From Apophysomyces variabilis (Eukaryota > Mucoromycota > Mucoromycetes > Mucorales > Mucoraceae): 64,000 nt of DNA. Made by a program: the position numbers and the translations under genes. Shown here one piece after another: positions 25,118 through 37,725 of the stretch. Each line of letters starts with the position of its first letter. Position 1 is the first letter of the stretch. Location of the stretch: assembly GCA_002749535.1 (NCBI GenBank), contig MZZL01000401.1, positions 107,639 to 171,638 on the forward strand, given 5' to 3'. The notes under the pieces were generated by a model that saw nothing but the letters and a program-made list of their open reading frames with translations, searched no databases and was not told the origin of the DNA.

Positions 25118-27717
25118 TGGGGAATCTAATCGTTCCCTGCAAACAAGGGCGAGTTACAGACCATTAGAAAAAAAAAAGCGTGTATCCTACCTCTTTCGGG
25201 AAGTTGCTGTTCACAGGACACAGAAGAGAAGACCTAGTCATCCAAAAGGTTAAATCATTGCAAGCCATTATTTTCATGGATAGAAAGACGATTTAACCAG
25301 GACCCCATTATATGGACGGTAGACAGTTCGATTGCGACTAAAATGAAATAAAATGCAAGAGTATATGAAAGATACGATATGAGTGAACAATTTTCCTATA
25401 GAGATGCAGAAAAACCGCTCTTGTGGAAAAGAAAGGAAGAGAATAAGAGAAAAAAAATGAAAGAGACGTTGACAGCACAATCGTTCAGTTGATGCGTTAT
25501 TTATATGGACTTTATTCTAGATTGCTTGTCTATCTCTCCAAGAGATCACCTGATCAAACAAGACAAGCACACAACATCAGAACCATGAAGAACACAGTCT
25601 ATACTTTGTTCTTCTTACTGTCCGTTTAATAAATGGAATGATCCAAGTAATGTGTTGACGCAGTTCATTGCTTCCTCTCTTTCTTTTTTTTACTGCGGTA
25701 AGATGACAAGGGATGGATTAGCATAAACTAATCAACGCAAATTCCATGTATGGAAAGACGTGATAAAAGGGTAATGGCTTTCAGATTGTTCAAAAGAAAG
25801 CAGTAACAAAATGAGCGCTTGCTTACACGTACCACGAATGATGCGCTAACTCGACTTACCCCTCTCAGTGTACGTAAAAATATATGTATACGTGTGTCCG
25901 TGTATTATGTGTGCTTGAAGGAAATAGGGAAATCGTTTAACAAAGAGAACAATCGTTCGTCTGACAGTAATATTTCATTGCTATCAATGTAAACAAAGTG
26001 TCCCATGATATGAGATTCCGCGGATCCTGCTTTCCTCTTTTACAAAATGATCGGCACAATTGATCATTACTCCCAAAACATGTAACTGTCAGTGTATATC
26101 GCATGTATCCATGCACTGTTCTCTAACAAACTAAGAGGATTACTTATTTCATATGGAAAGTAAATGGGATACAAGGACAAAAGACAAGTTGAACCCGGTT
26201 AAAGCGACCCTTATCATGGACCAATCAGGTTATAGAGGAACACGGGCTTCGAGGGATAAACGCGCTTACTACAAAAGGTATATTCCTCTAAGACATGCGC
26301 AAAAGAGCGTACGATCTTATTTAAATGATTGTGTTAATACCAACAATTAGGAACTGCTGTCCAATATAATCTTCAAGGTAAGTCCTGTGAGTATATAAGG
26401 TCATCTGAGAGGGAAGTATAAAAGGGATGAAGAAATCTCATACAATGGATTTGCATTGAGGAATAAGGAAACACAAACACTGGCCAAGAAGAGCCATACA
26501 ATCCAAATCGGTCAATGATGCTTCTCTCTGAAACAACGGATGCCAGGAGTACAGTAAATTTTGGTGCAAAAATCTTCACTCCCACACTGTACACTGTATC
26601 GACATATGATTCTCCTAATGAATCGATGACTGGGAAGCTCTTCACCCAAAGCTTCTGCTTCCGTGAACTATGACAAAGTGAAAAATAATGAAGTCTATGC
26701 AACCGAGCGGTTTTCCTGGTTTAACATACTACAAAGGACAGAAAGTGTCCTAGTATTCATGACATTGGGTGCAAGTATCTGAATCACTTCAACCAACGTG
26801 TGGTCCATCTATAACTGAAACAAGAAGGTTTTTTATCGGCACTAGCTTTTTTTGCCCAGTCGAAATTCTCAGCATTAATCACAGCTTAACTGACGTTGCT
26901 TATTCAAAACCAACAAATGACTTTCCAGTAGAGGTCACGCTTCCTTCTGAAGAAGTAACGTCATCCATCAACACACACCCCTATTATGAATTGATTGTGC
27001 AAATAGATGAAGCTTTCCATCGTTCTCATAATATCCTATATACGCATGATCCCGTTCAATGACAGCTAGCCTTTCGCCGGATGACATGAAGACCATCGTT
27101 TCAATTTTCAAAAGATGCCTGGACTGGAAAATGGATTTGGTATATATAACCCATCTTTGTTTCCTATATCCTCTTTTTGTGGAATCCCTTGTTTTTCTTT
27201 GAATCATTTCAATGCATCAACGGATATGCCGAATTAACTATGCTATATTTCTCTTCTTGCCTACCTTACCTGTATTTGTCAGGTCGTCCCAGTTTGATTA
27301 ATCAATCGGATGCCTTGAATAGCGCCCAAATCTTAACCAATGTTTTTACGGCGTTCGTATCGTCCCTCAACGTAACGTGAGGCACCTGTCGTACTCCGAT
27401 GCTTCATTATGAAGAAGGTTGTGAAACCAAAGGTATGACTGGAGTCAAAAGGGTTTGGCACCTCGGATTTCGGAGGATCGCTGTTTCACAAAGACTGGAT
27501 TGAGCTCCGATTGCCTTTCTCGCCTTTTGTGTTCTGTCCTTCGACCTTCGTTTTACACTTTTCTTTTTGACCGATCCTTGTGGGACTGAACCACCTGCGT
27601 CACAGTGTTGGTTTGTATTCCGAGTCTCACACAGAGTTAACTAAAAGTAATGTAGCCATACAATACCGAAAAAAAAGACAAACCTGAATCGTCCTAAGCG
27701 ATCAAACACAGTTGCAA
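25118..27717. other. Long spacer with unresolved ORFs on both strands
   Basis: Includes the probable 5' leader and promoter of the small minus-strand gene (to about 25.6 kb) and the promoter of the B56 gene. Between 26.3 and 27.4 kb, medium ORFs are open on both strands (for example 26769-27062 plus and 26968-27207 minus) with protein-like composition. They exclude one another, and I could not build a consistent spliced model. No RNA gene or repeat is recognised. Confidence 0.35.
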
Positions 27718-30467
27718 ATGATGAAAGGCCTGAAAGGAGTTGTATCCTTTTCATTACCAAAACGACTATATTTGTATCTACTTGCTATTATTCCTTTAAC
27801 CATTGATGTTTCAGCTTTCCAGAAACAGACCTTCGACAATAACAACAAATGAGAAGCAATCTCAGCCCCAAGAAACAATCATCCAACCGGAACAGAAGGA
27901 ATCAGTACCCAAGGGTCTAAATTCCCTTTCACCTTCTCTTAACACAACTACAGCATCGCTTTTATCTTCGCAGACTGCTCCGATGCCAATGACCCATCAT
28001 GACATGCCCGCAATCAGTATCGACGTGGTATGCCGCGCTTTCCCAATGATTTACTTGGTTTCATAGCTAAAGTGAGGAATCGGTAAATTCGTTTGTTATC
28101 TAGTCAAAGTCGCCTCGTGCTACCTCACATGGACCATCGGTTTCTTTTTCGCATAAACCTACTGAGCGTGATATACCTAAGACCGGTGCGTTGAGTCGAC
28201 TAAAAAATGCCCCAAAAGATCAAATCCCGATCAGCAAAGCACCGCGAAGACAAAAATCATCCCGATTTTATGTCACAGAAAAGGTGCAAATGGAAAAGTC
28301 CCCCGGATTTCATGGTAAATATGAGGAAGACATGATCTGGAAGCAATTGAAGATTGACTTATGGTCCAATTTCTTCTCGCTATATCCAACAAATCCAAAA
28401 AGAGGTTCCGCCCCATCTGCGACAAGACTTGTTCATACAAAAGATACGTCAATGTATGGTACTATTTGATTTTAGTGACGCAGCTTCGGAATTGAGAGAG
28501 AAAGAAATTAAGCGTCAGACATTGCAAGAAATTTTGGAATACGTCTCGAGAAATCGTGGCGTGTTAGCAGATGCAGTCTATCCCGAAGTGGTGCAGATGG
28601 TTAGCCTCATGCTGCAAAAGCGATCTGTAGATAATCTGATCGATTCGCACACTAGTTTTCGGTCAATCTATTTCGAACTATCCCTCCTCAAGTGAATCCT
28701 GTTGGAGATGCTTTTGATCCCGAAGAAGATGAACCGGTTTTAGAGCTGGCCTGGCCCCATTTGCAGATTGTCTACGAATTCTTCCTGCGTTTCTTAGAGT
28801 CGCCTGATTTTAATGTTAATTGTGCTAAAAGGCACATAGACCAAAGGTTTATCCTTCAGGTAAGCAGGACATAATTCGTTTCGAAGACTGAATGAGTTAT
28901 CAGTTGTTGGATCTATTTGACAGTGAGGATCCTCGTGAACGGGATTTCCTAAAAACCACGCTCCATCGTATCTACGGGAAGTTCCTTAATCTACGGGCTT
29001 TCATCCGTCGATCCATCAACAACATCTTCTTCCAGTTTATATACGAAACTGAACACCACAATGGTGTTTCAGAACTATTGGAGATCCTCGGCAGTATTAT
29101 TAATGGATTCGCATTGCCTCTCAAGGAAGAGCATAAACTATTTTTGATGCGCGTACTGATCCCACTTCATAAAGTCAAGCCATTAGTCCTATATCACCCT
29201 CAGCTTTCGTATTGCGTAGTTCAATTCCTTGAAAAAGATCCAACGTTAGCACATGAGGTATTCCAAGAGAGTTTTGGCCCTTACCAACCTGACATGACGA
29301 TATAGGTGATGACAAGGCTTTTGAGATATTGGCCAAAGGTCAATAGTCCTAAGGAAGTGATGTTCTTGAACGAATTTGAAGAGATACTTGATGTTATTGA
29401 TAGCTATGAGTTTCAACAGATCATGGTCCCCTTGTTTGTCAAACTGGGACAATGTATTGCAAGTCCTCATTTTCAGGTAAGTACTTTCTAGGATTAACTT
29501 GGCTAATCACCATCCGATTCAAGGTTGCAGAGCGTGCATTGTATTACTGGAACAATGAATATCTTGTCAGTTTGATGGCACAGAATATCAACATTATAAT
29601 GCCAATCATTTTCCCCACGCTGTACAGGACTTCTAAAACGCACTGGAATAAGTAGGCTACTTTTACTTTCGTTTCAGTAGCAATACTAAATCTGGATCTA
29701 GAACGATCCTTGGACTTGTGTACAATGCACTAAAATTGTGTATGGATATTGATCCACCTTTGTTTGACGAATGTGCCAACCACTATAAGCAACAGCGCCA
29801 ACTGTAAGGCATCGAAAGAAGAAGAATACAGGGATTTATCATTCTTTATAACAATATCTATAGGGAACGTAAGCGTCAAAAGGAGCGCGAAGACAACTGG
29901 AAAGCATTGAAGCAGAAGGTGGACATGAATCATCATGTTATGCCATTCGAGGATAGCCAAGCCGTTCTTGGTGACTATTCGTTCCCACCAAAACATGGTA
30001 CGTGTAGTAGTTGTTGATGTCATTCCACGTGCGGATGCAAATGTATAACCATAGCGTCAGTCGAATGTGATATAGAAGATGAGGACGATGCAATGACCGA
30101 GGAGGAAACGGATGCCGATGATTCGGATAATATAGCAGAGGAGAACACCGATCAAATCCACCCAGATATGGTGAGTGATTAGGTATACTATTGTTTTGGT
30201 TAGCTAAATTATGTTCAACAGCAACAATTTGAGCCTGCCCCGCAGCAATTCCAACAATTTAGACGCAAGTCGATTATACCCGTAGATGAAACCGTTAGTA
30301 ATGCTTTTTAGCTGTGCAACTGTGTCCTTACGAAATCCCAATTGATTTATTAGGTATTCAACGAATTATCCCGTCATGTGAGCTTAGACGAAGTTTTGAA
30401 CCATGCTCCAAGTACTTCGACAGACGTGGATATGCAATCCATGGATGGATCGTCCACTGGACAGTAG
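27718..30467 (+). CDS. RTS1: Protein phosphatase 2A regulatory subunit B56 (B')
   Basis: Thirteen exons: 27718-27738, 27815-28027, 28104-28314, 28403-28599, 28656-28859, 28904-29257, 29306-29476, 29524-29651, 29702-29803, 29864-29997, 30055-30170, 30222-30293 and 30354-30467. They join in phase to 678 residues. A Ser/Pro/Gln-rich N-terminus (about 1-140) precedes the HEAT-like B56 core (about 149-560). Hallmarks include [85 protein letters not shown] and [16 protein letters not shown]. An acidic C-terminal tail ([16 protein letters not shown]) ends it. B56 subunits direct PP2A to substrates in stress response and chromosome segregation (Rts1 in budding yeast, Par1 in fission yeast). Exon 1 has two successive ATGs; the second (27721) is an equally possible start. 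The first donor (GTTGTA) is weaker than the others. Confidence 0.92.
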
Positions 30468-31853
30468 AAGACGAAAACTATAATAGAACAAAGAAACAGC
30501 GATGGTTTAAGTGACAGTGGTAACTGATAAGGTTTGAAATCTCTTTCTCTTAATTGTAATAAAAATCGTAGAGGGGCTTACGATTTGTTGAATATATCAC
30601 AAATGGTTTTCGAAAGAGAAAGAGCTTACAACATGAAATCTCCGCTAAAAATCGCGGCAATCAGTTAGAACTTCGCCGCGCGTCCCTGTGCCCCACAGCT
30701 CGGCGGCATGCTCTTCGCCGAATAGCGGGAATTATACATCCTTTGTTTCCATAGATGAAATCGGCACGCTTGTTACTGGCCGGTTATCCATTTTCCTGTG
30801 GGACAATACCGCTCGCGTCCTAAAACGCCCTTTCCTGCCGATTCCCCGTTCATCACTGTAAATTAGCTTCATTCTTATTTCCCTCGCGTTTCTATCACTA
30901 ACTTTTTCTGTAGTAGATTATGACGATCCCATCAGTTGGCGAAGGGCTTATTGGTTAAGCAAATAGATAAACTTTTCTGCGGGTCAATCTGTCTTTTCTT
31001 TGTCTCCTATCGTTTAGTATAAACAGAATGTGAGAACAATGTTCGTTTGATAAAGAGCCTAAGATGGACAATAATATCAGCGTGTGTATGCATATGACCT
31101 CTGTACATCGTTGTAAATGGAGTCTGGACAATCACACTTTTCAGGAGCAAGTTTTTGTGTTTGACGATCTGAAGACCTACTATCGAGCCGGATAGGTTGC
31201 CTACTTCGGTTAGTAAGCAAGCACAACAATTAGGATTTTATCTTAAAAGAGCAAAAGGTGAGAGAAAAACAATTGTGAGTATAGAAACTCAGTTGCTCAA
31301 AGACATTGTGGCTGAAAGACTAAGGTTAGGGTGGCCCCATAGGCGTTTTATTCCCCGAACCTAACACTGACTGCCATTATGCCAAGTCCAAAATTAGTAA
31401 CATGCAATTCAAATTAAGCAAACTGGAAACTTTTTTCCTTTCTCTTTTTTCCCTTCCTGTTTGTTCAGAAGAGTTCTTTATTCAATATCGAAATGACTGT
31501 GAAATATTGAAAGAAAGAGTCATTGTTTGCCATAATGACTTACAAGTTATACAATGTGGCACATTGTCAACCTATGTAGCACAAGACCAAGCCTGGATAC
31601 TTGGAATGTTGGGATAAGTGATTTGAGTTTCACGAAGTACGGGTTCAGATACGGTCTCTTTATAGCTCGGCAGCTTGATCTAGTTTGGATGTGTGTGTGG
31701 CTCCGTCTTTAGTAGGAAAGAGACTCGCAAAACGCCGGCATTTTTTTGGGACGCTATCGGGACAAGGAAGTCACAGAGTAAACCTTAAAGTATATTTGCT
31801 TTAAATACGGCATGTGGAAAATTTCAAAAGGGAAACAATCCATCCTTTTTTTT
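30468..31853. other. Intergenic spacer
   Basis: 3' flank of the B56 gene and promoter of the MACPF-like gene. A short GC-rich segment near 30660-30730 holds an inverted repeat (TCGGCG...CGCCGA, about 30700-30722) able to form a hairpin. An ORF at 31402-31617 has no family features. Confidence 0.4.
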
Positions 31854-34800
31854 ATGACTCAACCGTCAGACGAAACCGAACATACATATAATGTAAGCGA
31901 TCATTCCCCGTCAAACGACTTGCACGTCAATCATTAACCCATATCGCAGTCCATCTCGGATGTCTCTGCCGACTGGGTACAAGGCGTCCAAATTAACGGA
32001 AAGAAAGCAGAAAAGAACGCAGTCGAAATAGACAGAAACGGGACGATTTATTGCTTTCCTGACCATGGAACACTCAGTATTTCAGACGGAAAGATAGGCG
32101 AACCAGAGAATATCGGAAAACCAAAAGACGATTGTATGGGATTCGTGCCAGATAAACTACCCTTTCCAGGAACGCCAGAGTTCAAACATGCTGCCAGGAA
32201 TGCAGTTGACATATTGAACAAACAGCTGCATGATGAAGAGCCTATGTTGGAGATCCACGTACCCCGACGATACGTTAGTGCGCTGAGCAAGAAAAACCAT
32301 TTGACAAACCGCTGATGTGACACATGTCATCATAATAGATACTTTTACCTCCAGCCACCTTACGACCGACTGAAGGATACCAACAAGCGATTGACTATGC
32401 TTTACGATTGTCCGACGACCATGCTAAATTTGCGGAGCTACAAAACATTTTCAAAGCATTTGGGTATTTTTATCCGTATTGGATCGCCACAGGTAAAGAA
32501 GAATGCATGAGCGACTCTACGTGCAGGCCTAAATAAGTTTTTCTGCAGGTGGCAAATTTGTACATAAATCCTCCAAGGACACCAGCTTCGATATGGATAC
32601 GAGGAATAGGATCAGGGCTGTTGTAGAGCAACAGTTGGAATGGCAAGCATTTGGTATGGTACTCCCTATGATTTTCTGCAGGATCTAATCTATTGTCGGC
32701 AGGTGGTGACTTAAACCGATTACGGAAACCCATAGACGTTGAAGGCTGGTTGGAGAGCACGACAAAGCATCAGGCATTGATCATGCCATTGGACATAAAC
32801 CCAATATATAATCTTCTTGATAATTCTATTAGTTCGGAAATACAACGAATATACAAGGTACAATATTTGCAAGCACCACTACCACTTTCCGATCCATTAT
32901 TGCAAACTTCTTCTACCACTCCCGATGCTTCTCTTTCGCAAATGAGGTCTCGTATTGGCACCGCGAAAGGAGTTCATTTGGGGGGACGTTTATCCAAGGA
33001 GGATGCAGTCGAACTCATCAACGAAAACCTATTTGGAAAACTGCTGAGAGATGCAACTGTGGCAGGGAAACCACGCATAGAGTGTAGTGTGCGAAGAACA
33101 ATGCTTGGCAGCGATGTCAGTACTCATGCTATCCTCCGTACTGAATTTCCGGAACATTCACCAGAAAATATGGGATTCGTGAAAGGTGCCATAGATTCCT
33201 ATTTGAGTAAAATTGGCTGTAGTGTGCAACCTACTACGCGTGGGATTGATTACTTTGTTATGTATGTCATTTATGGAGAGGTCAGTAAACTGAAGTGTAA
33301 AAAAATTTTGCCCTATATATTGATCGTAATGATATAGTTAACGTTTGATCCAGAAATAATTAAGGTCACTGACAAATTAAAAGAAGCTGTGCAACAAGCT
33401 TTGGCTGTGAGCAAAGACTGTGAAAAATATCGAGCACTACAAGAAGTGTTTTCCAAGTTTGGTTATTACTACCCGTCAGCTATATCTCTAGGTAAGATTC
33501 CTGCGTAGCTTCGTTAAGTTGAACTTTGTTTTATTGTAGGCGGGCGGGCGTTATACAAGATCAACCAGAATGATCCACCGAAAGATTGGCTGGAAAAGAA
33601 CGGAATAGCAGCGATCAACCGAGCATTCAAGCGAAACATTTATGTGGAAACCACGCGAGTGGAGACCATCGGTAAGCAGATATGTGACGCAGATAAGGGC
33701 CAACAAGAGAAATTATTCAAATGGGCTATTCAGGTGGCAGTACTGAATTCACGGATTGTCGAGATTGGATAAATTCTATCAAAACCAATCAGACACGCAT
33801 ACAGTTTAAGTCCATGAAGCCTATTTACGAACTATTTGACGAAGATTTGAGATCGCAAATAAGGATTGTATACGACAAACATTACGATTACATCGATGAC
33901 TTTCCGCGGTTGACAAACGGAATACATTTTGACGGCGTGGAAGCAGACCAACAGGCAGTTACTCTTACCAAACACGATCCTTTCTCGAAATCTTTAATGC
34001 TGAAGAGATACACCAACGTAGTCAGTCGAGAGCGCATTCAATTATATACATCGACCAAGCCTAGTTTCATGAAATATTCATCTCTGGACATTGAAATATA
34101 CGATGAATTACCAGGAAGTGCTGGATTTAGAGCAGGTGCAGAGGCAATTTACAGGGAGCGATCCAATATCGGGCGGAAAACTCCCATCACTCCCCAGAAA
34201 CCTTATCATACAATGTATATAACGTATACAGAGGTAATTTAGTGGAAGCTATGCTTCATGATCCATTACTGACACGTGTGTTTTTGCGTTTCCCTAGTTA
34301 CATTTATATGATGAACTCATCCAAGCCAGTGAGAGTTTCAAGAAAGCGATTGACGAAGCATTACAAGTGAACCCAGCGGATCACGGGAGATATTACGCGT
34401 TACAGAACGTTTTCCAGCGATTTGGCTTTTACTATCCGTCCACCATCATATTTGGTAAGTAGCGCTCTTGAAAAGTATCATGAAACTTAACTTGAGATTA
34501 GGAGGCCGAATTGTTCGGAAAGCCGGGGATGATATTGAACAAGAACGGCGGAATGGTAGGGTGAAATAGGTACCCAGAAGATTTGATGAACCTTCGATGT
34601 TGTTATAGATAATGGTCCGCTTATAACCGAGATTGGCGAAAATAACAAACCTGGTAAAGAAGGTGATAGTATAATTGCTTCTCTTAAAGCATCACTTGAG
34701 GAAGGTGAGCTGTGGGAGACAGTTGGTATGTTGAATTAGTATCATAATGGTGAACGTCACTGAAAACGCTTCCTAACTTCAGGTGGTGATGGGCACTTGT

Positions 34801-37081
34801 TGCTTTGGCGCGATATCGACAATTGGATAGAAAGTATACAATCTAATCAAGTCGCTATACAACACAAGGGTTTGAAACCGCTTTACGAGTTGTTGGATAA
34901 GGATCAACGGCGCCAAGTCCAACAAATCTACGAAGATATCATCTTAGACGACGATTATGTAGCGTATAATTACACACTGGAAACAAAAGTATGCGGGCAA
35001 TTTCTGAGAGCTCGGCAACGGAATTCTTCCAGGAAAATAACTGTATTGGTAGGTGTAGTTTATTGTGGTAAGGATACTAAAGCTATCATAGATGAGGGAA
35101 CTATCGCAAGATTTATTGAAGAAATGCTTTTCCGATAGTAGCAGCGCAATTGAGTACTGTCAGCGTGCATGTTCTGAACTTGGATTTCCTGTTCTTGATG
35201 ACAAGGTTACGAGTAAGGTATATAATTTTAATTACTGATAATCTGATATCTAACTTCCCGACAAGGTGATCCGCATTTACTGCTCGTTTAACAGCTTAGC
35301 ACAAAATAAGCGGCAGCGTTACCCATCGGTCAGTTCAAAGGAAAAGGAGCCTTGCCAATGGTGCATGTATCTTTTTAAGAACGACAACGATCAGTGGCAA
35401 TTTGACGAGGAGGAATCTCAGCATAGTCACCCCCTGGAGATACCGAAAGGTAACAGAAATATTCCAACGAGTAAATTAATTTGATATTCTAGAAACCGGC
35501 TATGACGAGGACCTCATACCGGCCATGATCATCAAGCTAATCCCGGATCAAGTGTGTCGCGAAGGGGAAGAACCTTCGAAGTTCGTGCGGTACGGTGATG
35601 TGGTTCGGTTGAAATATATACAACAAGATGACGGTTCAGTTACTCCTGGAATGGGCCTAATTCAAGCAAGTGCACTCCGAGTATTTGATGGGTCAAAGCC
35701 TTTTCCTAAAGGAAATTCGCCATTTGACAAAGATACTTCGAACAAGGGCAAAGACGTTGACTTCCAATGGTATAAAAGGGAAACCACTCGGTTTTGTATA
35801 AAATATATTTATGAGAAGCTTAGGAAAATTGTTGCCTGTTCAGCCTTTGCAGACTTTTCTGCCAGCGATGAAAGTGAGTCGGAATGCCATGACAATATTG
35901 AGGTTGCAAGTAAGTAATGTTGCTCGTTGGACGCAGCTAATAACTTACACACCGTTCAAGGTCAACACTCAATACCTGAGGACTTGAATAATATACTGAA
36001 GAACCATAATCATGTCCAAAACAATGCTGCGATCTTATTCGAAAGCTTGATAACTGTAGATGGAAACAAGAAGCTATATTTAGATGGTCGCACAGGTCGC
36101 TTCTCTCTCCGTCTGCAGAAATACGCGTCGGAGCCTATCTCTGACACGATTGCATGGTATGTTCGAACGGTCAACGAATGCGAGATTTTGTGGAAGCTAG
36201 AAAATTTCGATACTGGAAAATCCAAAGAAGAGAAGGAGTTCGACACTTTCAAGAAAAAGGCTGAAAACAACGATCCAAACTATCAGTATCTTGTCGGTCA
36301 CTCATTGCTTTATGGTCTTCGGGGCCAAATGGTTGACAGGCAAGGTGCAGTGCACTATCTGGAAAGGGCCATAAACCAAGGGCATCATCAAGCACATTTT
36401 GAACTTGGCAAATTATGGTGGACTACGGGCAAATATACTGAAGCTATGGATTTATTCAAGCGAGCGGTATACCTGCCTGTTATTGAGACATGCCGTCAAT
36501 TGGGAGATATATACCACGCAGGGCTTTCACTACCTCAAAAGCTCGGTAACTACAATATTCCAAAAGACCGAAAAAAAGCATTTATGTACTATGCTATCGG
36601 AGGCATATTTGGTGATTCTAAGGCGGCGCTCATAGCGGGCTCCTACCTCGAGCAAGGGTATCATGAAGATCTTGGGATCGACTACGAGAAAGCAATGCGC
36701 TGGTACGAGTATGTCAGACAGAAATACGACGGCCCTCATGCCGAGCTGAGAATCGGTAAATTGAAGCATCTTTTGGCGAGCAAAACCAAGGATCCTTTGG
36801 AAGCTGAGAAGTTCCAAAAACAAGCGTACAGTTCTTTTGAAGCAGCAGCAGTGTCAGATCCTTCGGCAAAATTTATGGTGGCAGCATACCATCTGTATGG
36901 CTTAGGTGGACATAAAAAGGATCTAGCGCTCGGATATCACATATTAGCGAGTCTTACAGAGTCTGGCTTTCTCCCGGCCCTAGCTGGATTAGCTGAATGT
37001 TATGCCAAAGGCATGGGTGTTGAGCAAGACCCCGAAATGGAAGCCATGTTTTTAAAGCTTTCAGGTCGTAAAACTACGTAG
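31854..37081 (+). CDS. MACPF-like/FAR1-type zinc finger/Sel1-repeat fusion protein
   Basis: Sixteen exons: 31854-31892, 31950-32273, 32339-32492, 32549-32653, 32703-33280, 33338-33491, 33540-33671, 33734-34233, 34298-34454, 34502-34555, 34609-34725, 34783-35048, 35092-35217, 35266-35449, 35493-35909 and 35961-37081. They join in phase to 1,475 residues. After an N-terminal segment (1-121), one module occurs three times (about 122-400, 401-662, 663-860). Each has LQ.VF..FGYYYP..I.LGGR, the MACPF-like signature, then DWINSIKTNQ-type and KPIYELFDEDLR-type segments. Residues about 865-960 fit a FAR1-type WRKY-GCM1 zinc finger (C908, C932/C935, HSH at 955-957). Residues about 964-1103 contain a possible MIR-like VRYGDVVRLK. 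Residues 1110-1475 are Sel1-like helical repeats. No signal peptide or kinase domain. Sel1 repeats are protein scaffolds; MACPF-like units might bind membranes. The role is unknown. Confidence 0.75.
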
Positions 37082-37324
37082 AAGGTAAATTTTTTGAATA
37101 ACTATGAAACCGATATATGACTTGATAGCAAGACGCTCTCTACGCCTCCTACAAATATGCCCAATTTATGTTTTTGTTCCACATGAAGAATTTGTATCCT
37201 TCCAAATAAATTCTATTTAGAGGTTTGTTTGCAATACTAAGCATGGTACCCGGTATATTTAGTACTAACCAGACTTTATTAGTGATTCGGTGAGACCGGC
37301 ATCCTTCCCGTACAACAATCAATC

Positions 37325-37725
37325 ATGGGCATATTTCAAAGGCAAGATAGCAAATGGGTGGTTTGTAATGTATTCAGAATTACTAACCCACTGTACGTTC
37401 TTTTAAAAACAGGAACCCTTCCAGTATGATGTCGCAGATCGAAATCCCAACCTGTAAGAAACAGATATGGTATGGTGAACGCCTATCTATGTGGAGGATA
37501 TAAACTTTTTATTGTAGGTACATAAATACAAACCTTGCCAGAGAATCTAAGCAAGCGTATTCCGGTGACCTTATGTCCGTAATGGATACCAACTGTTCAG
37601 CTTATCTGGGGAGTTCTGCAGCAACTACCTTGATAGCAAACATTTTTCCGGCGGTAGAAACTCAGAGACTTGCCATGTCCGTTCTTACTTTTAGGTTCAA
37701 TAACCTCATTTGCATTGCATACTAA
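37325..37725 (+). CDS. Possible small three-exon gene (94 residues)
   Basis: Exons 37325-37360, 37413-37453 and 37518-37725 join in phase. Donors are GTTTGT and GTAAGA; acceptors are AACAG and TGTAG. The product starts MGIFQRQDSKWV, continues EPFQYDVADRNPNLYINTNL, and is open through SAYLGSSAATTLIANIFPAV to a TAA at 37725. No domain is recognised. It lies 243 nt after the MACPF-like gene on the same strand. The support is only phase, splice consensus and composition; it could also be a remnant or chance. Confidence 0.35.

Noticed and set aside
30660..30730. GC-rich hairpin as a possible structured RNA
   Set aside because: A short inverted repeat only; no known RNA family or promoter seen.
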